Origin: RAM1 sp041905405
GTDB lineage: Bacteria; Pseudomonadota; Gammaproteobacteria; Burkholderiales; Burkholderiaceae_C
Direction of reading: 5' to 3'
Assembly (NCBI GenBank): GCA_041905405.1
Contig: JAYRLC010000001.1
Location: 62,001 to 126,000, forward strand
DNA: 64,000 nt
Shown one piece after another: positions 23,647 through 31,732 of the stretch. Made by a program: the position numbers and the translations under genes. The notes below the pieces were generated by a model. It searched no databases and was not told the origin of the DNA. It saw only the letters and a list, made by a program, of their open reading frames with translations. How positions within the stretch are numbered: position 1 is the first letter of the stretch; each line of letters begins with the position of its first letter.

Positions 23647-24603
23647 ATGCGGACCATGATGCCGACCCCCCCGATGCCTGCCGCGCCGCGGCCGGTGGAT
23701 GCGACCGACCAGGAACTGTGCCTGATGGGCGCGACCCGCATGGCGGACTTCATTGATTTCGTGCGCGAACGCGCTATCGGGGGCCGGGACATGGACCCGG
23801 GCGATCTGGCCGACATGTGGCGAGATGCAGCGGAAGTCTTCCACGGGCTGCAGACCGCCGAGGCTGGCGCCGCGGACAAGCCCGACATCCGCCCTTTGTC
23901 CAAGACCCTGCAGAAGCACGTGGACCGGCTGGTCAAGCTGGACAGCTTTGCCCAGACCTTTTCATCCGTGCCGGTGGCTTTCGGGATGGTGGAGCTGGAC
24001 AAGCTGGTCGTCTGCCAGCAGCACGTCGGCCGCGCCAGCGTGGACCGCATGGTGGACCGCTTGCCGAGGCCGCTGTCCGATACTGATCTGGCGTCTGTGT
24101 GTCTGCCGCTGACGGCTGCGCCCGCCAGTTTCCGGCTGGCGCACCGCGACGAAGACCGGTTCGTGTTCGTGTCGGACACGCATGACGCCCGTTTTCTGGG
24201 GACCCAGGTGCTGGCCCCCGGCGCCATTCAGGGCCTGAAGGTCAATGGCCATCCCCAGGCGGTGGTGGCACTGGCCGTGGGGTTCACGACCAATGTGCTG
24301 AACGTCGTGCGCTATGGGCAACGGGTGGTGTTGAACAATGGCTACCACCGGGCGCTGGCGCTGCGCGAGCTGGGTGTCACCCATGCGCCCTGTCTGATCC
24401 AGGTCTGCAGCCATTGGGAAGACGTGGGCCTGGCCGGCAGCGGGGAGATGTATCACAACGGACCGGTTTATTTCAGCTCCGCCCGCCCCCCGCTGCTGCG
24501 CGACTTTGCCGACGCCCGGCTGGTGCGGCCGTTCGCCACCCGCAAGCTGACGCGGGAGATCCGGCTCAAATATGAAGTGGACACGCTTCAACTCGCCCTG
24601 TAA
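23647..24603 (+). CDS. Hypothetical protein with ParB-like NGYHR motif, next to the secreted-peptide gene
   Basis: 318 residues from ATG 23647 (ATGs at 23656 and 23659 are alternatives; the ribosome site is poor). I do not recognise the full protein. There is no signal peptide or membrane helix. An N-terminal helical part (QELCLMGATRMADFIDFVRERA) is followed by a beta-rich part with FVFVSDTHDARFLG, then RVVLNNGYHRALALRELGV near residues 226-245. That stretch resembles the nucleotide-binding GxHRxxA motif of ParB/Srx-type domains. The C terminus is basic (TRKLTREIRLKYEVD). It ends 211 bases before the peptide gene in the same direction. A role in controlling, modifying or giving immunity to that peptide is possible but only by position. 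Confidence 0.6.
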   Translation: MRTMMPTPPMPAAPRPVDATDQELCLMGATRMADFIDFVRERAIGGRDMDPGDLADMWRDAAEVFHGLQTAEAGAADKPDIRPLSKTLQKHVDRLVKLDSFAQTFSSVPVAFGMVELDKLVVCQQHVGRASVDRMVDRLPRPLSDTDLASVCLPLTAAPASFRLAHRDEDRFVFVSDTHDARFLGTQVLAPGAIQGLKVNGHPQAVVALAVGFTTNVLNVVRYGQRVVLNNGYHRALALRELGVTHAPCLIQVCSHWEDVGLAGSGEMYHNGPVYFSSARPPLLRDFADARLVRPFATRKLTREIRLKYEVDTLQLAL

Positions 24604-24654
24604 GAAAACAGATACAAGTCGGCCAAATCGCGGAAAAAATCACAAAATATTCAA

Positions 24655-24672
24655 TGTAACAAGGTTGTTACA
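24655..24672. promoter_or_regulatory. Palindromic operator candidate over the peptide-gene promoter
   Basis: TGTAACAA (24655-24662), two-base centre GG, TTGTTACA (24665-24672): perfect 8-base inverted arms. It covers the -35 hexamer of the promoter at 24665-24693, the position expected for a dimeric repressor. Further TTACA half-sites occur at 24687 and 24702. Confidence 0.6.
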
Positions 24673-24693
24673 GCCTGGCTTCTTGGTTACACT
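24665..24693 (+). promoter_or_regulatory. Sigma70-type promoter of the double-glycine peptide gene
   Basis: -35 TTGTTA (24665-24670), 17-base spacer, -10 TACACT (24688-24693), in an AT-rich stretch unlike the surrounding GC-rich DNA. Transcription from about 24700 would give a leader of about 115 bases. Confidence 0.6.
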
Positions 24694-24758
24694 GCGTTCC
24701 ATTACAACAAGTTTCAGGTTGCAGTTTTCCTGAACGCCAAAGAAGTCAAGCCCCGGGG

Positions 24759-24780
24759 TTCCGTCCCTCACCGGATGGAA
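24759..24780 (+). promoter_or_regulatory. Leader hairpin upstream of the peptide gene
   Basis: TTCCGTCC (24759-24766) can pair with GGATGGAA (24773-24780) around a 6-base loop, with one G-U pair, in the untranslated leader 34 bases before the start. It has no T run, so it is not a terminator; a role in mRNA stability or translation is possible. Confidence 0.35.
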
Positions 24781-24814
24781 AGACGGCCCAAGTGATACGA
24801 CAGGAGTTCAACAA

Positions 24815-25078
24815 ATGCGTGTTTTGACTCTCGAGGAAATGGAGCTGGTCGCCGGTGGGCGTGGTTGCTCTTCCAGCAAGAAGAGCAGCAAGAAGTCCAG
24901 CAAAGGCGGCAAAGGCGGCAAAGGCAGCAGCAGCGGCCGTGGCGGCAATTGCGGCGGCGGCAGCAGCCGTGGTTCCAGCAGCAGCAGCGGCCGTGGTGGC
25001 TGTGGTGGTGGCAGCACGCCCCCCCCGCCGCCGCCTCCCCCTCCGCCGCCGCCCCCTCCGCCCGACATTCCGGGCTGA
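24815..25078 (+). CDS. Double-glycine-leader secreted peptide, Gly/Ser/Lys-rich core with 15-proline tail (candidate microcin/RiPP precursor)
   Basis: 87 residues from ATG 24815 with a strong AGGAG eight bases upstream. Residues 1-15, MRVLTLEEMELVAGG, match the class II bacteriocin/microcin leader cut after Gly-Gly by C39 peptidases. The 72-residue core has three cysteines (18, 46, 63). It begins with a Ser/Lys block (19-36), continues with Gly/Ser/Arg repeats to residue 67, and ends with 15 consecutive prolines (69-83) and DIPG. It is strongly cationic and of low complexity. The matching exporter set (HlyD, C39 ABC, TolC) is convergent just downstream. No modifying enzyme is evident nearby. 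Export and leader removal are well supported; antibacterial activity, surface function or signalling is not known. Confidence 0.8.
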   Translation: MRVLTLEEMELVAGGRGCSSSKKSSKKSSKGGKGGKGSSSGRGGNCGGGSSRGSSSSSGRGGCGGGSTPPPPPPPPPPPPPPPDIPG

Positions 25079-25091
25079 TCAGCAGGTCTCG

Positions 25092-25121
25092 GAAAAAGCC
25101 CCTTCGGGGGCTTTTTCTTTT
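25092..25121. terminator. Bidirectional terminator between peptide gene and tolC-like gene
   Basis: A perfect 11-bp stem GAAAAAGCCCC (25092-25102), TTCG tetraloop, GGGGCTTTTTC (25107-25117), then TTTT. The A run on the left arm lets it work in both directions for the two convergent transcripts. Confidence 0.95.
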
Positions 25122-25132
25122 GGATCGCCGGT

Positions 25133-26521
25133 TTATCGGGCCAGTACGACGCGCCCGGACGCCACTTCCAGCCGCAGCCTGGCCTGGGCATGGCCCAGTT
25201 GTGCCTGCATCAGCTGGGACCGGGCGGTCGACAGGGCCACCTGCGTGCTGATGAGCTCCAGGATCGAGCCCACGCCCGCGCGGTAGCGGCCAAAGGCGAT
25301 CTGGTAGCTCTGCGTGGCGGCGTACAGCAGCAGCTTGGCGGCCTTGAGGTTCTGGCCTTCGGTGTCCAGCAGCTTGGCGTTGCGCCACAGATCGGACTCC
25401 ACGTCGCGCTCCACCTGGGCCAGGGCGGCTTCGCGGCTGGCCACCTGCGCCATGGCCTGTGATTCACGGGCCTGCTGCTCGACCTGGTTGAACAGCGGGA
25501 CATTGGCAATCACGTACCCGCTCAGGCTGTGCTCGAACCGCGAGCCCGGCGTGCCCAGGTCGCGCGTGCTGCCGGCGCCCAGCGACAGCTGGACATTGCT
25601 CCTGCCTTCCGCCCGCACGGCGTCCACCCGCGATTTCAGGGCTAGTATGTCGGCGCGGGCGCCGCGCACGCGCGGGTGATCGCGTTTGACTTCTTCAATC
25701 CAGTCGGCCTGCTCGCCGCGAACGCCGATGGCCGGAAAGGCTGCGCTGATCGGCGCCAGCGTGAGGGGTGTGTCCACGCCGAAGCCCATTGCCACGGCCA
25801 GCAGGCCGCGCGATGTTTCCCAGACCCCGTCGGCCCGCACGCGGTCCAGCGTGGCCTGGGCCAGCGCCGTCTGGGCCTGCAGCTTTTCGGCCAGCGATGC
25901 GACCTGCGCCGCGTGCTTGGCCTCGGCGGCTTCCAGGCTCTGGCGGGCGACGATCTCGGTATCGCGCAGCGCCTCCAGGCGGGCCTGCGCGGCGGCGGCT
26001 TCCACGTACAGGCGCAAAGCCTCATTGACGGCGTTGAGGGTGCTGGCGTGCTGGGCCGCGCGCGCGGACGCCAGCAACTGCCGTGACTGTTCCAGGTTGG
26101 CCGCGCGCACGCCGGAGTCGAACAGCACCCAGGTCACGCCCAGCGAGCCGGTCACGCTGGAGCTGAGCGACCCGGAGCCGCTGTTGCTGGACGGGATGCG
26201 GTTATTGGCGAATTCGGCGCTGGCCGAAAAGCGCGGCCGGAACGCCGAGCGGGCCAGGTCCACGCCGGCCTGTTGCTCTTCGACCAGCAGCAGGGCCTGG
26301 TTGAGCAGGGGGCTTTTGCACAGCACGTGTTCCACGGCGGCCATGAGCGTGAGCTCCTGCAGGCCCTGCCGCCCCAGCTCGCGGCAGTCGCCTCGGCCCG
26401 GCAGCGAGGACGCCGCCTGTTCCAGCCCCGTCTGCGCGGTGGCGGGCCCGTGCGACAGCGCGCCGCAGCACAGCAGGGCGGCTGCGGCCGTCCGGGCAAG
26501 CTGCGCGCGCAGGGGTTTCAC
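25133..26521 (-). CDS. TolC-family outer membrane export channel
   Basis: 462 residues from ATG 26521, with a signal peptide (MKPLRAQLARTAAAALLCCGALSHGPATA). The mature protein has the two-fold repeat of long amphipathic helices and short beta strands of the outer membrane efflux family. Examples are SPLLNQALLLVEEQQAGVDLARSAFRP, the strand pair SASAEFANN and SLGVTWVLFDSG, and a second copy with DHPRVRGARADILALKSRVDAVRAEG. It is the last gene of a three-gene operon; its start overlaps the ABC transporter stop by four bases, implying coupled translation. It would form the outer-membrane exit duct for the peptide at 24815 and possibly for RTX proteins. Confidence 0.9.
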   Translation of the reverse strand: MKPLRAQLARTAAAALLCCGALSHGPATAQTGLEQAASSLPGRGDCRELGRQGLQELTLMAAVEHVLCKSPLLNQALLLVEEQQAGVDLARSAFRPRFSASAEFANNRIPSSNSGSGSLSSSVTGSLGVTWVLFDSGVRAANLEQSRQLLASARAAQHASTLNAVNEALRLYVEAAAAQARLEALRDTEIVARQSLEAAEAKHAAQVASLAEKLQAQTALAQATLDRVRADGVWETSRGLLAVAMGFGVDTPLTLAPISAAFPAIGVRGEQADWIEEVKRDHPRVRGARADILALKSRVDAVRAEGRSNVQLSLGAGSTRDLGTPGSRFEHSLSGYVIANVPLFNQVEQQARESQAMAQVASREAALAQVERDVESDLWRNAKLLDTEGQNLKAAKLLLYAATQSYQIAFGRYRAGVGSILELISTQVALSTARSQLMQAQLGHAQARLRLEVASGRVVLAR

Positions 26522-28680
26522 GCCGTGGTTGCGCGCTGGGGCAGGCCCAGCCGCTCGAAGTAGCCGGCAGGCGGTCCGTCGTAGACGATCTTGCCGCGTT
26601 TCATTTCGATCACGCGCTGCGCCGAGCCGATGGTTTCAGGTCGATGGGCGATGACGACGCGCGTGATGTTCAGGCCCGCGATCGATTCGTTGACCTGCGC
26701 CTCGCGCTTGACGTCCAGGTGGCTGGTGGCCTCGTCCAGCAACAGCACCTGGGGCTTCTTGTACAGGGCGCGCGCGAGCGTCACGCGCTGTTTTTGCCCG
26801 CCCGACAGCACGGTGCCCATGTCGCCCACCAGTGTCTGGTAGCCCATGGGCATGGCCTCGATGTCCTTGTGGATGGCCGCCAGCCGGGCGCATTCCTCGA
26901 TGTGTTCGTTGTCGGGGCGCGGGTCGAAGAAACAGATGTTTTCGGCGATCGAGCCGGCGAACAGCGTGTCGTCCTGCATGACCGTGCCCACCATGGTGCG
27001 CCAGGTGTCGTTGCCTATTTTTTCCAGCGGTACGCCGCCAACGGTGATGGTCCCTTCCTGCGGCTTGAGCACGCCCAGCAGCAGGTTGGCCAGGGTGGTC
27101 TTGCCGCAGCCGGACGGGCCCGTGATGGCCACGGCCTCGCCTGGCTGGATGGCCAGGCTCACGCCTTCCAGCACCCAGGGGTCCTGCTCGGCATAGCGAA
27201 AGCGCAGGTCCTTCACGGCGATCTCGGGCGCCTTGTCGGGAATCTGTTCGGTCAGCGTGCGGCGGATCTCCTCTTCGCCCGGCGTCAGCACCACGTCGGC
27301 CAGGCGCTCGCCGTACAGGCGCAGCATCTTCAGGTCGATGAACTGGTCGATCAGGCCCGTGACGCGCGAGTCGAACTGGCTGCGGTAGGCCAGGAACGCC
27401 ATCAGCATGCCCACGCTCAACTGTCCGGCAAGAATCTGCGTGGCACCCATCCACAGCAGCACGATGTTGAATACGCCGCTCAACATGGAGCGCGCCAGGC
27501 CGTACAGGATGCGCAGCTTCTGGATGCGCAGCGTGGCGTTGGTTTCGTTGATCAGCAGGGTCTGCCAGGCGCTGCGCCGCACGAGCTGGCGCGCGAACAG
27601 CTTGATCGTGCGCATGCCGCGGATCGTTTCGAGGTAGTGGGTGGCCAGCGTGGCGCCGCGCACGATCTGTTCCTCGGTCGCCAGGTACAGCGGCTTGAAC
27701 CACAGCAGGCGCAGCGCCAGGTACAGCGCCACCGCCATCAGCGCGATCCAGGCGAGGGTGGGGTTGTAGATGAACATCATCACCATCGTGAGGATCATCA
27801 TCAGCCCGTCCAGCAGCGATTCCACGAACGCGCTGGTCAGCACGCGCTGGATCTCGTCGATGGAGTTGGTGCGCGAGACGATGTCGCCCAGGTGGCGCTT
27901 CTGGAAGTATTCGAGCGGCAGCCGCAGCAGGTGCGTGAAGATGTTGGCCTTCCACTGCACGCGGATGGATGTGTTGATGGTCAGCAGCATCCACGAGCGC
28001 AGAATGCCCACGCCCTGCTGGATCAGCAGCAGCAGCAGAAAGCCCAGCGCCAGCGTCGTGAGCAGGTTGGTGTCGCGCGAGACGATCACGTGGTCCAGGA
28101 TCCACTGCATGAACAGCGGGCCCGTCAGCACGAAGATCTGCAGCACCAGCGACAGCGTGAGGATTCTGGCCAGTGCAGGCCAGAATCCGCTGACCTGGCC
28201 GATGAGCTGTCCCAGCGCGATGGGCTTGGACTCCTTGCGCGGCTCGAAGCCGGGGTCGGGCCACAGCTCCAGCGCCACGCCGGTGAAGTGCTCGTTGACC
28301 TCCTGCATGGTGTAGCGGCGCTCGCCCACGTCGGGGTCGTGCACGGTCACCGTGTTGCCGCTCACGGACTTGAGCACCACGAAGTGGTTCAGGTCCCAGT
28401 GCAGGATGGCCGGCGTGCTCAGGTTGGCCAGGTCCTTCAGCTGCAGCCGCACCGCGCGGAACCCCAGCCGCTCGTCCTGCGCCAGCTTGGCCAGCGACGC
28501 AAGCGTCATGCCCTTGAGCGATATCGCATGCCGCGCACGCAGCGTGGCCAGGTCGGTGATGACGCCGTGGTAGCCCATGACCATGGCCAGGCACGCCAGG
28601 CCGCATTCGGCAGCCTCGGTCTGCAGGATGACCGGCAAGCGGCGGCGCAGCCCGAACGACAGCGACTCAAGCCAGGCCAT
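26518..28680 (-). CDS. Peptidase-containing ABC transporter (C39 peptidase, membrane domain, ATPase)
   Basis: 720 residues. Residues 1-135 are a C39 peptidase domain with the catalytic cysteine motif QTEAAECGLACLAMVMGYHG, histidine in WDLNHFVVLK and aspartate in VHDPDVGE, so leader cleavage should be active. It is therefore not the inactive C39-like domain of RTX exporters. Residues 165-450 hold about six transmembrane helices. The ATPase has Walker A GPSGCGKTT near 518, signature LSGGQKQRV, Walker B VLLLDEAT and H-loop IAHRP. It would cut the double-glycine leader and move the peptide across the inner membrane. It is the middle gene of the hlyD-abc-tolC operon, 15 bases after hlyD. Confidence 0.95.
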   Translation of the reverse strand: MAWLESLSFGLRRRLPVILQTEAAECGLACLAMVMGYHGVITDLATLRARHAISLKGMTLASLAKLAQDERLGFRAVRLQLKDLANLSTPAILHWDLNHFVVLKSVSGNTVTVHDPDVGERRYTMQEVNEHFTGVALELWPDPGFEPRKESKPIALGQLIGQVSGFWPALARILTLSLVLQIFVLTGPLFMQWILDHVIVSRDTNLLTTLALGFLLLLLIQQGVGILRSWMLLTINTSIRVQWKANIFTHLLRLPLEYFQKRHLGDIVSRTNSIDEIQRVLTSAFVESLLDGLMMILTMVMMFIYNPTLAWIALMAVALYLALRLLWFKPLYLATEEQIVRGATLATHYLETIRGMRTIKLFARQLVRRSAWQTLLINETNATLRIQKLRILYGLARSMLSGVFNIVLLWMGATQILAGQLSVGMLMAFLAYRSQFDSRVTGLIDQFIDLKMLRLYGERLADVVLTPGEEEIRRTLTEQIPDKAPEIAVKDLRFRYAEQDPWVLEGVSLAIQPGEAVAITGPSGCGKTTLANLLLGVLKPQEGTITVGGVPLEKIGNDTWRTMVGTVMQDDTLFAGSIAENICFFDPRPDNEHIEECARLAAIHKDIEAMPMGYQTLVGDMGTVLSGGQKQRVTLARALYKKPQVLLLDEATSHLDVKREAQVNESIAGLNITRVVIAHRPETIGSAQRVIEMKRGKIVYDGPPAGYFERLGLPQRATTA

Positions 28681-28695
28681 GCAGGTGCTCCTTCA

Positions 28696-29979
28696 TCACA
28701 TGGACCCCGTAATGCTGTACAGCGGCTCCAGCATCCACTCCCACAGCCGCCGTGTCTCCTGCAGGATGTCCGCGTCCAGCCGCATGCCGGCCGTCAGCGG
28801 CCAGGCCTTGCCATAGGCCGTGACGTTCTGGGTCTTGAGTTTCACCACGATGGCGTACACCGGCTCGCCCGGCGGAACTTCGGGCAGCTGGAAGCCCGCC
28901 AGCTCGGTGCTGGTCACGGCGTTGTTGGAGACCGTGGCCACCACGCCTTCGTGCTGGCCGAACTTCTGGTAAGGGAACGACTGATAGCGCAGCAGCACCG
29001 TGTCGCCCGGGCGGATGAAGCCCATGGTGCGGCTGGGCGCGTACAGGCGCGCTTCCAGCCGCGAGTCGCTGGGCACCAGGTTCAGCAGCGGCCGCGTGGT
29101 GTCCACTGCCTGGCCGGGTTCGCCCGTGACCAGTGTCGCGCGGCCGGACTCGGGCGCGGTGATGACCACGCGCCGGCGCGCCTCGACCTCGGTCAGCTCC
29201 TGCTGGGCCGACGAGATCCCGCGTTCCAGCAGGCCGTTCTGGTTGGCGTAGCGCACGCGGGTGTTTTCGATCTCACGCAGGGTGGTGGCCAGTTCGCGTT
29301 GGGCCACCAGGATGTCGCGTTCCAGCGCCTGCACGCGCGACTGCTGCTCGCTGAGCTCGGCCTCTTTCTGGAACAGCTGGTCGCGCGCGATGTAGTCCTG
29401 GTCGGCCAGACCCTTGTAGCGCTTGCGCGCGTCCTCGGCGAGCTTCAGGCGGATGCGCTGCTGTTCGATCTGCCGCTCGATGGACTGCTGCTCGGCGCGC
29501 AGCGTGGCGGCGCGCCGCTCCAGGTGGCTGACTTCGGCGGCTTCCACGCCCTTGTTGCGCGACAGCTCGGTCTGCAGCGAACGGCGGCGCTCGTCGACCT
29601 GGCGGCCGATGTCGGCCTGGATCTCGCGCGTGTCGCTGCCCTGGCGGTCGCTGTTGATGACGAACAGCACGTCACCCTTGTTCACGGCCTGGCCTTCGGC
29701 CACGTTGCGTTCCAGCACCACGCCGGCCTGCGGCGTCTGCACGCGGATCACGCCCGCGGTCGGCACCAGCAGCCCCGTGACCGTCGCCCGGCGCGTGTAG
29801 GTGCCGTAGCTCAGGAACAGCACCACCAGCAGCCCCAGCACCCCGGAGATCAACACGAGCCAGGTCGTGGTGGCATGCGGCGTGAGGATGATCTGCCCGA
29901 ACGAGCGCGCGCCGCGCGCTTTCAGCACGGCGTCACGAAACAGCTTGCTGTCCCCTTGCGGGGGGCTGTCGGGTTTCAA
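28696..29979 (-). CDS. HlyD-family membrane fusion protein of the type I peptide exporter
   Basis: 427 residues from TTG 29979; an in-frame stop shortly upstream leaves no better start, and the ribosome site is weak. A short cytoplasmic N terminus precedes one transmembrane helix (TTTWLVLISGVLGLLVVLFL, about residues 37-56). A lipoyl-like half (GVIRVQTPQAGVVLERNVAEGQAVNKGDVLFVI), a long coiled coil at about 115-280 and a second half with ESGRATLVTGEPGQAVD follow. The layout matches the CvaA/microcin branch of adaptors. It opens the exporter operon and would bridge the ABC transporter and the TolC channel. Confidence 0.92.
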   Translation of the reverse strand: MKPDSPPQGDSKLFRDAVLKARGARSFGQIILTPHATTTWLVLISGVLGLLVVLFLSYGTYTRRATVTGLLVPTAGVIRVQTPQAGVVLERNVAEGQAVNKGDVLFVINSDRQGSDTREIQADIGRQVDERRRSLQTELSRNKGVEAAEVSHLERRAATLRAEQQSIERQIEQQRIRLKLAEDARKRYKGLADQDYIARDQLFQKEAELSEQQSRVQALERDILVAQRELATTLREIENTRVRYANQNGLLERGISSAQQELTEVEARRRVVITAPESGRATLVTGEPGQAVDTTRPLLNLVPSDSRLEARLYAPSRTMGFIRPGDTVLLRYQSFPYQKFGQHEGVVATVSNNAVTSTELAGFQLPEVPPGEPVYAIVVKLKTQNVTAYGKAWPLTAGMRLDADILQETRRLWEWMLEPLYSITGSM

Positions 29980-30098
29980 GGTGTTGCGGCCTGCTAGAGG
30001 TTAGGTGAAATAGTCACCACAAGCCGTTGATTTTAATGAGCTTTAACCTTGATTACCTAGCGGGTTGTCGCGCCAATAACACGTTTTGGCAACCTGGA

Positions 30099-30845
30099 TC
30101 ACCGGCGGTTGAACACGAGGTCCCACACCCCATGCCCCAGTTTGAGCCCCCGGTTCTCGAATTTGGTCAGCGGCCGGTAGTGCGGCTTGGGTGCAAACCC
30201 GTCGGCGGTGTTGGCCAGCAGCGGTTCCGCGCCCAGCACGGCCAGCATCTGCTGCGCATAGGGCTCCCAGTCAGTCGCGCAATGGATGTAGCCGCCCGGG
30301 CGCAGCCGCTGGGCCAGCCGCGCGATCAGCTCGGCCTGCACCAGCCGGCGCTTGCTGTGGCGCTTCTTGTGCCAGGGGTCGGGAAAGAAGATGTGCACGC
30401 CGGCCAAGCTCTGCGGCGCCAGCATGTGGTCGATCACCTGGACCGCATCGTGCGGCAGGATGCGGATGTTGGTGAGCCCATGTTCGCCGATGCGCTTGAG
30501 CAGTGCGCCCACGCCGGGCTCATGCACTTCGCAGCACAGGAAGTTCACCTCCGGCAGCACGCCGGCGATGTGGGCCGTGGCTTCGCCCATGCCAAAGCCG
30601 ATCTCCAGCACCACGGGCGCGTCGCGGCCGAACGCGGCGGCGAAGTCCAGTGGCTCGCCCGTGTACTGCAGCAGGAACGTCGGCCCCAGCTGCTCGTACG
30701 CGCGGGCCTGGCCGGTGGTGGTGCGGCCGGCGCGGCGCACGAATGTGCGGATGGCGCGGGGATGGGTAACGTCGCCGGGCGGGCCGGCAGGCAGGTCGGA
30801 GTCGGGGGCGTCAGCGTCAGTCACGCGGGCGATTGTAGGAGCCAT
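30099..30845 (-). CDS. trmB: tRNA (guanine-N7-)-methyltransferase
   Basis: 248 residues; forms m7G46 in the variable loop of tRNAs using S-adenosylmethionine. The SAM-binding motif VVLEIGFGMGEATAHIA lies near residues 82-98 and the family signature HIFFPDPWHKKRHSKRRLV near 155-175, with GGYIHCATDWEPYAQQM after it. The N-terminal 40 residues are a variable extension. Its first 29 bases overlap the end of gluQRS, so the two tRNA-modification genes are coupled. Confidence 0.95.
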   Translation of the reverse strand: MAPTIARVTDADAPDSDLPAGPPGDVTHPRAIRTFVRRAGRTTTGQARAYEQLGPTFLLQYTGEPLDFAAAFGRDAPVVLEIGFGMGEATAHIAGVLPEVNFLCCEVHEPGVGALLKRIGEHGLTNIRILPHDAVQVIDHMLAPQSLAGVHIFFPDPWHKKRHSKRRLVQAELIARLAQRLRPGGYIHCATDWEPYAQQMLAVLGAEPLLANTADGFAPKPHYRPLTKFENRGLKLGHGVWDLVFNRR

Positions 30846-31719
30846 GCCAGGCCTGAACCCAGCCGGCCAGCGCCTGGGCTGTCGTGCCGTGCTGCGCCGA
30901 CAGTCCCAACCCCAAGGCCTGCGCGGCCGCCTGCAGGGCCGCCAGCGGCCGGGACAGGTCCAGCGCGGTGGCGCCGTTCTGCTTGGACAGCTTCTGGCCG
31001 TCGGCGCCCAGCACCAGCGGCACGTGCAGGTACTGCGGCTGAGGCAGGTTCAGGGCCCGCTGCAGCAGGATCTGGCGTGCCGTGTTGTCGGCCAGGTCTT
31101 CGCCACGCACCACATGTGTGATGCCCTGGGCCGCGTCGTCCACCACCACGGCCAGCTGGTAGGCCCACAGGCTGTCGGCGCGGCGCAGCACGAAATCGCC
31201 GACCGCCTGCGCCACGTCCTGCGCCTGCGGCCCCAGGCGCCGGTCGTGCCAGCGGACCGTGGCCGCGGCTCCTTCGGGCAGGCGCAGACGCCAGGCTTGG
31301 GGCCGCCCCGGTGCCGCCGGGCCGTTGCGGCAGGTGCCGGGGTAGACGAGTTCGCTGAAGCGCCCGCGTGTGATGCCGCGCGCCGCCCAGGCCGCTTCCA
31401 TGTCCTTGCGTGAGCAGGTGCACGGGTAGGCCTGGCCAGAGGCGATCAGGGCGTCCAGCGCCGCCTGGTAGTGCGTGCCGCGGCGTGACTGGCAGACCGG
31501 CGGCTCGTCGGGCAACAGGGAGCAGGCGGCAAGCTGCTGGAGGATCAGCTGGTCGGCGCCGGGAACGCAGCGTGGTGTGTCCACGTCCTCGATCCGCACG
31601 AGCCAGCGGCCGCCATGCGCGCGCGCGTCCAGCCAGCTGGCCAGCGCCGCGGCCAGCGAGCCCGCGTGCAGCGGTCCGGTGGGCGAGGGCGCGAACCGCC
31701 CTGTGTAGACGGATGCCAC
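30817..31719 (-). CDS. gluQ: Glutamyl-Q tRNA(Asp) synthetase
   Basis: 300 residues, the short paralogue of glutamyl-tRNA synthetase without an anticodon-binding domain, which glutamylates queuosine in tRNA-Asp. The HIGH-like motif is FAPSPTGPLHAGSL at residues 7-20. The zinc site CTCSRKDMEAA with Y and C in LVYPGTCRNG is present, and the KMSKS-like motif reads KLSKQNGA near residue 242. It lies between the FAD oxidoreductase gene (13-base gap) and trmB, which it overlaps. Confidence 0.95.
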   Translation of the reverse strand: MASVYTGRFAPSPTGPLHAGSLAAALASWLDARAHGGRWLVRIEDVDTPRCVPGADQLILQQLAACSLLPDEPPVCQSRRGTHYQAALDALIASGQAYPCTCSRKDMEAAWAARGITRGRFSELVYPGTCRNGPAAPGRPQAWRLRLPEGAAATVRWHDRRLGPQAQDVAQAVGDFVLRRADSLWAYQLAVVVDDAAQGITHVVRGEDLADNTARQILLQRALNLPQPQYLHVPLVLGADGQKLSKQNGATALDLSRPLAALQAAAQALGLGLSAQHGTTAQALAGWVQAWHGSYNRPRD

Positions 31720-31732
31720 GCGCGTGCGCCCG

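Noticed and set aside
24885..25078. The repeats of the small peptide gene as a CRISPR or a non-coding satellite
   Set aside because: The repeats are short and in frame, with a typical leader, ribosome site and stop; no spacer-repeat periodicity exists.
26644..29997. Open frame of 1117 codons on the plus strand opposite the exporter operon
   Set aside because: Antisense shadow of the HlyD and ABC genes, with compositional bias (Gln, His, Arg, Ala) and no recognisable motif.
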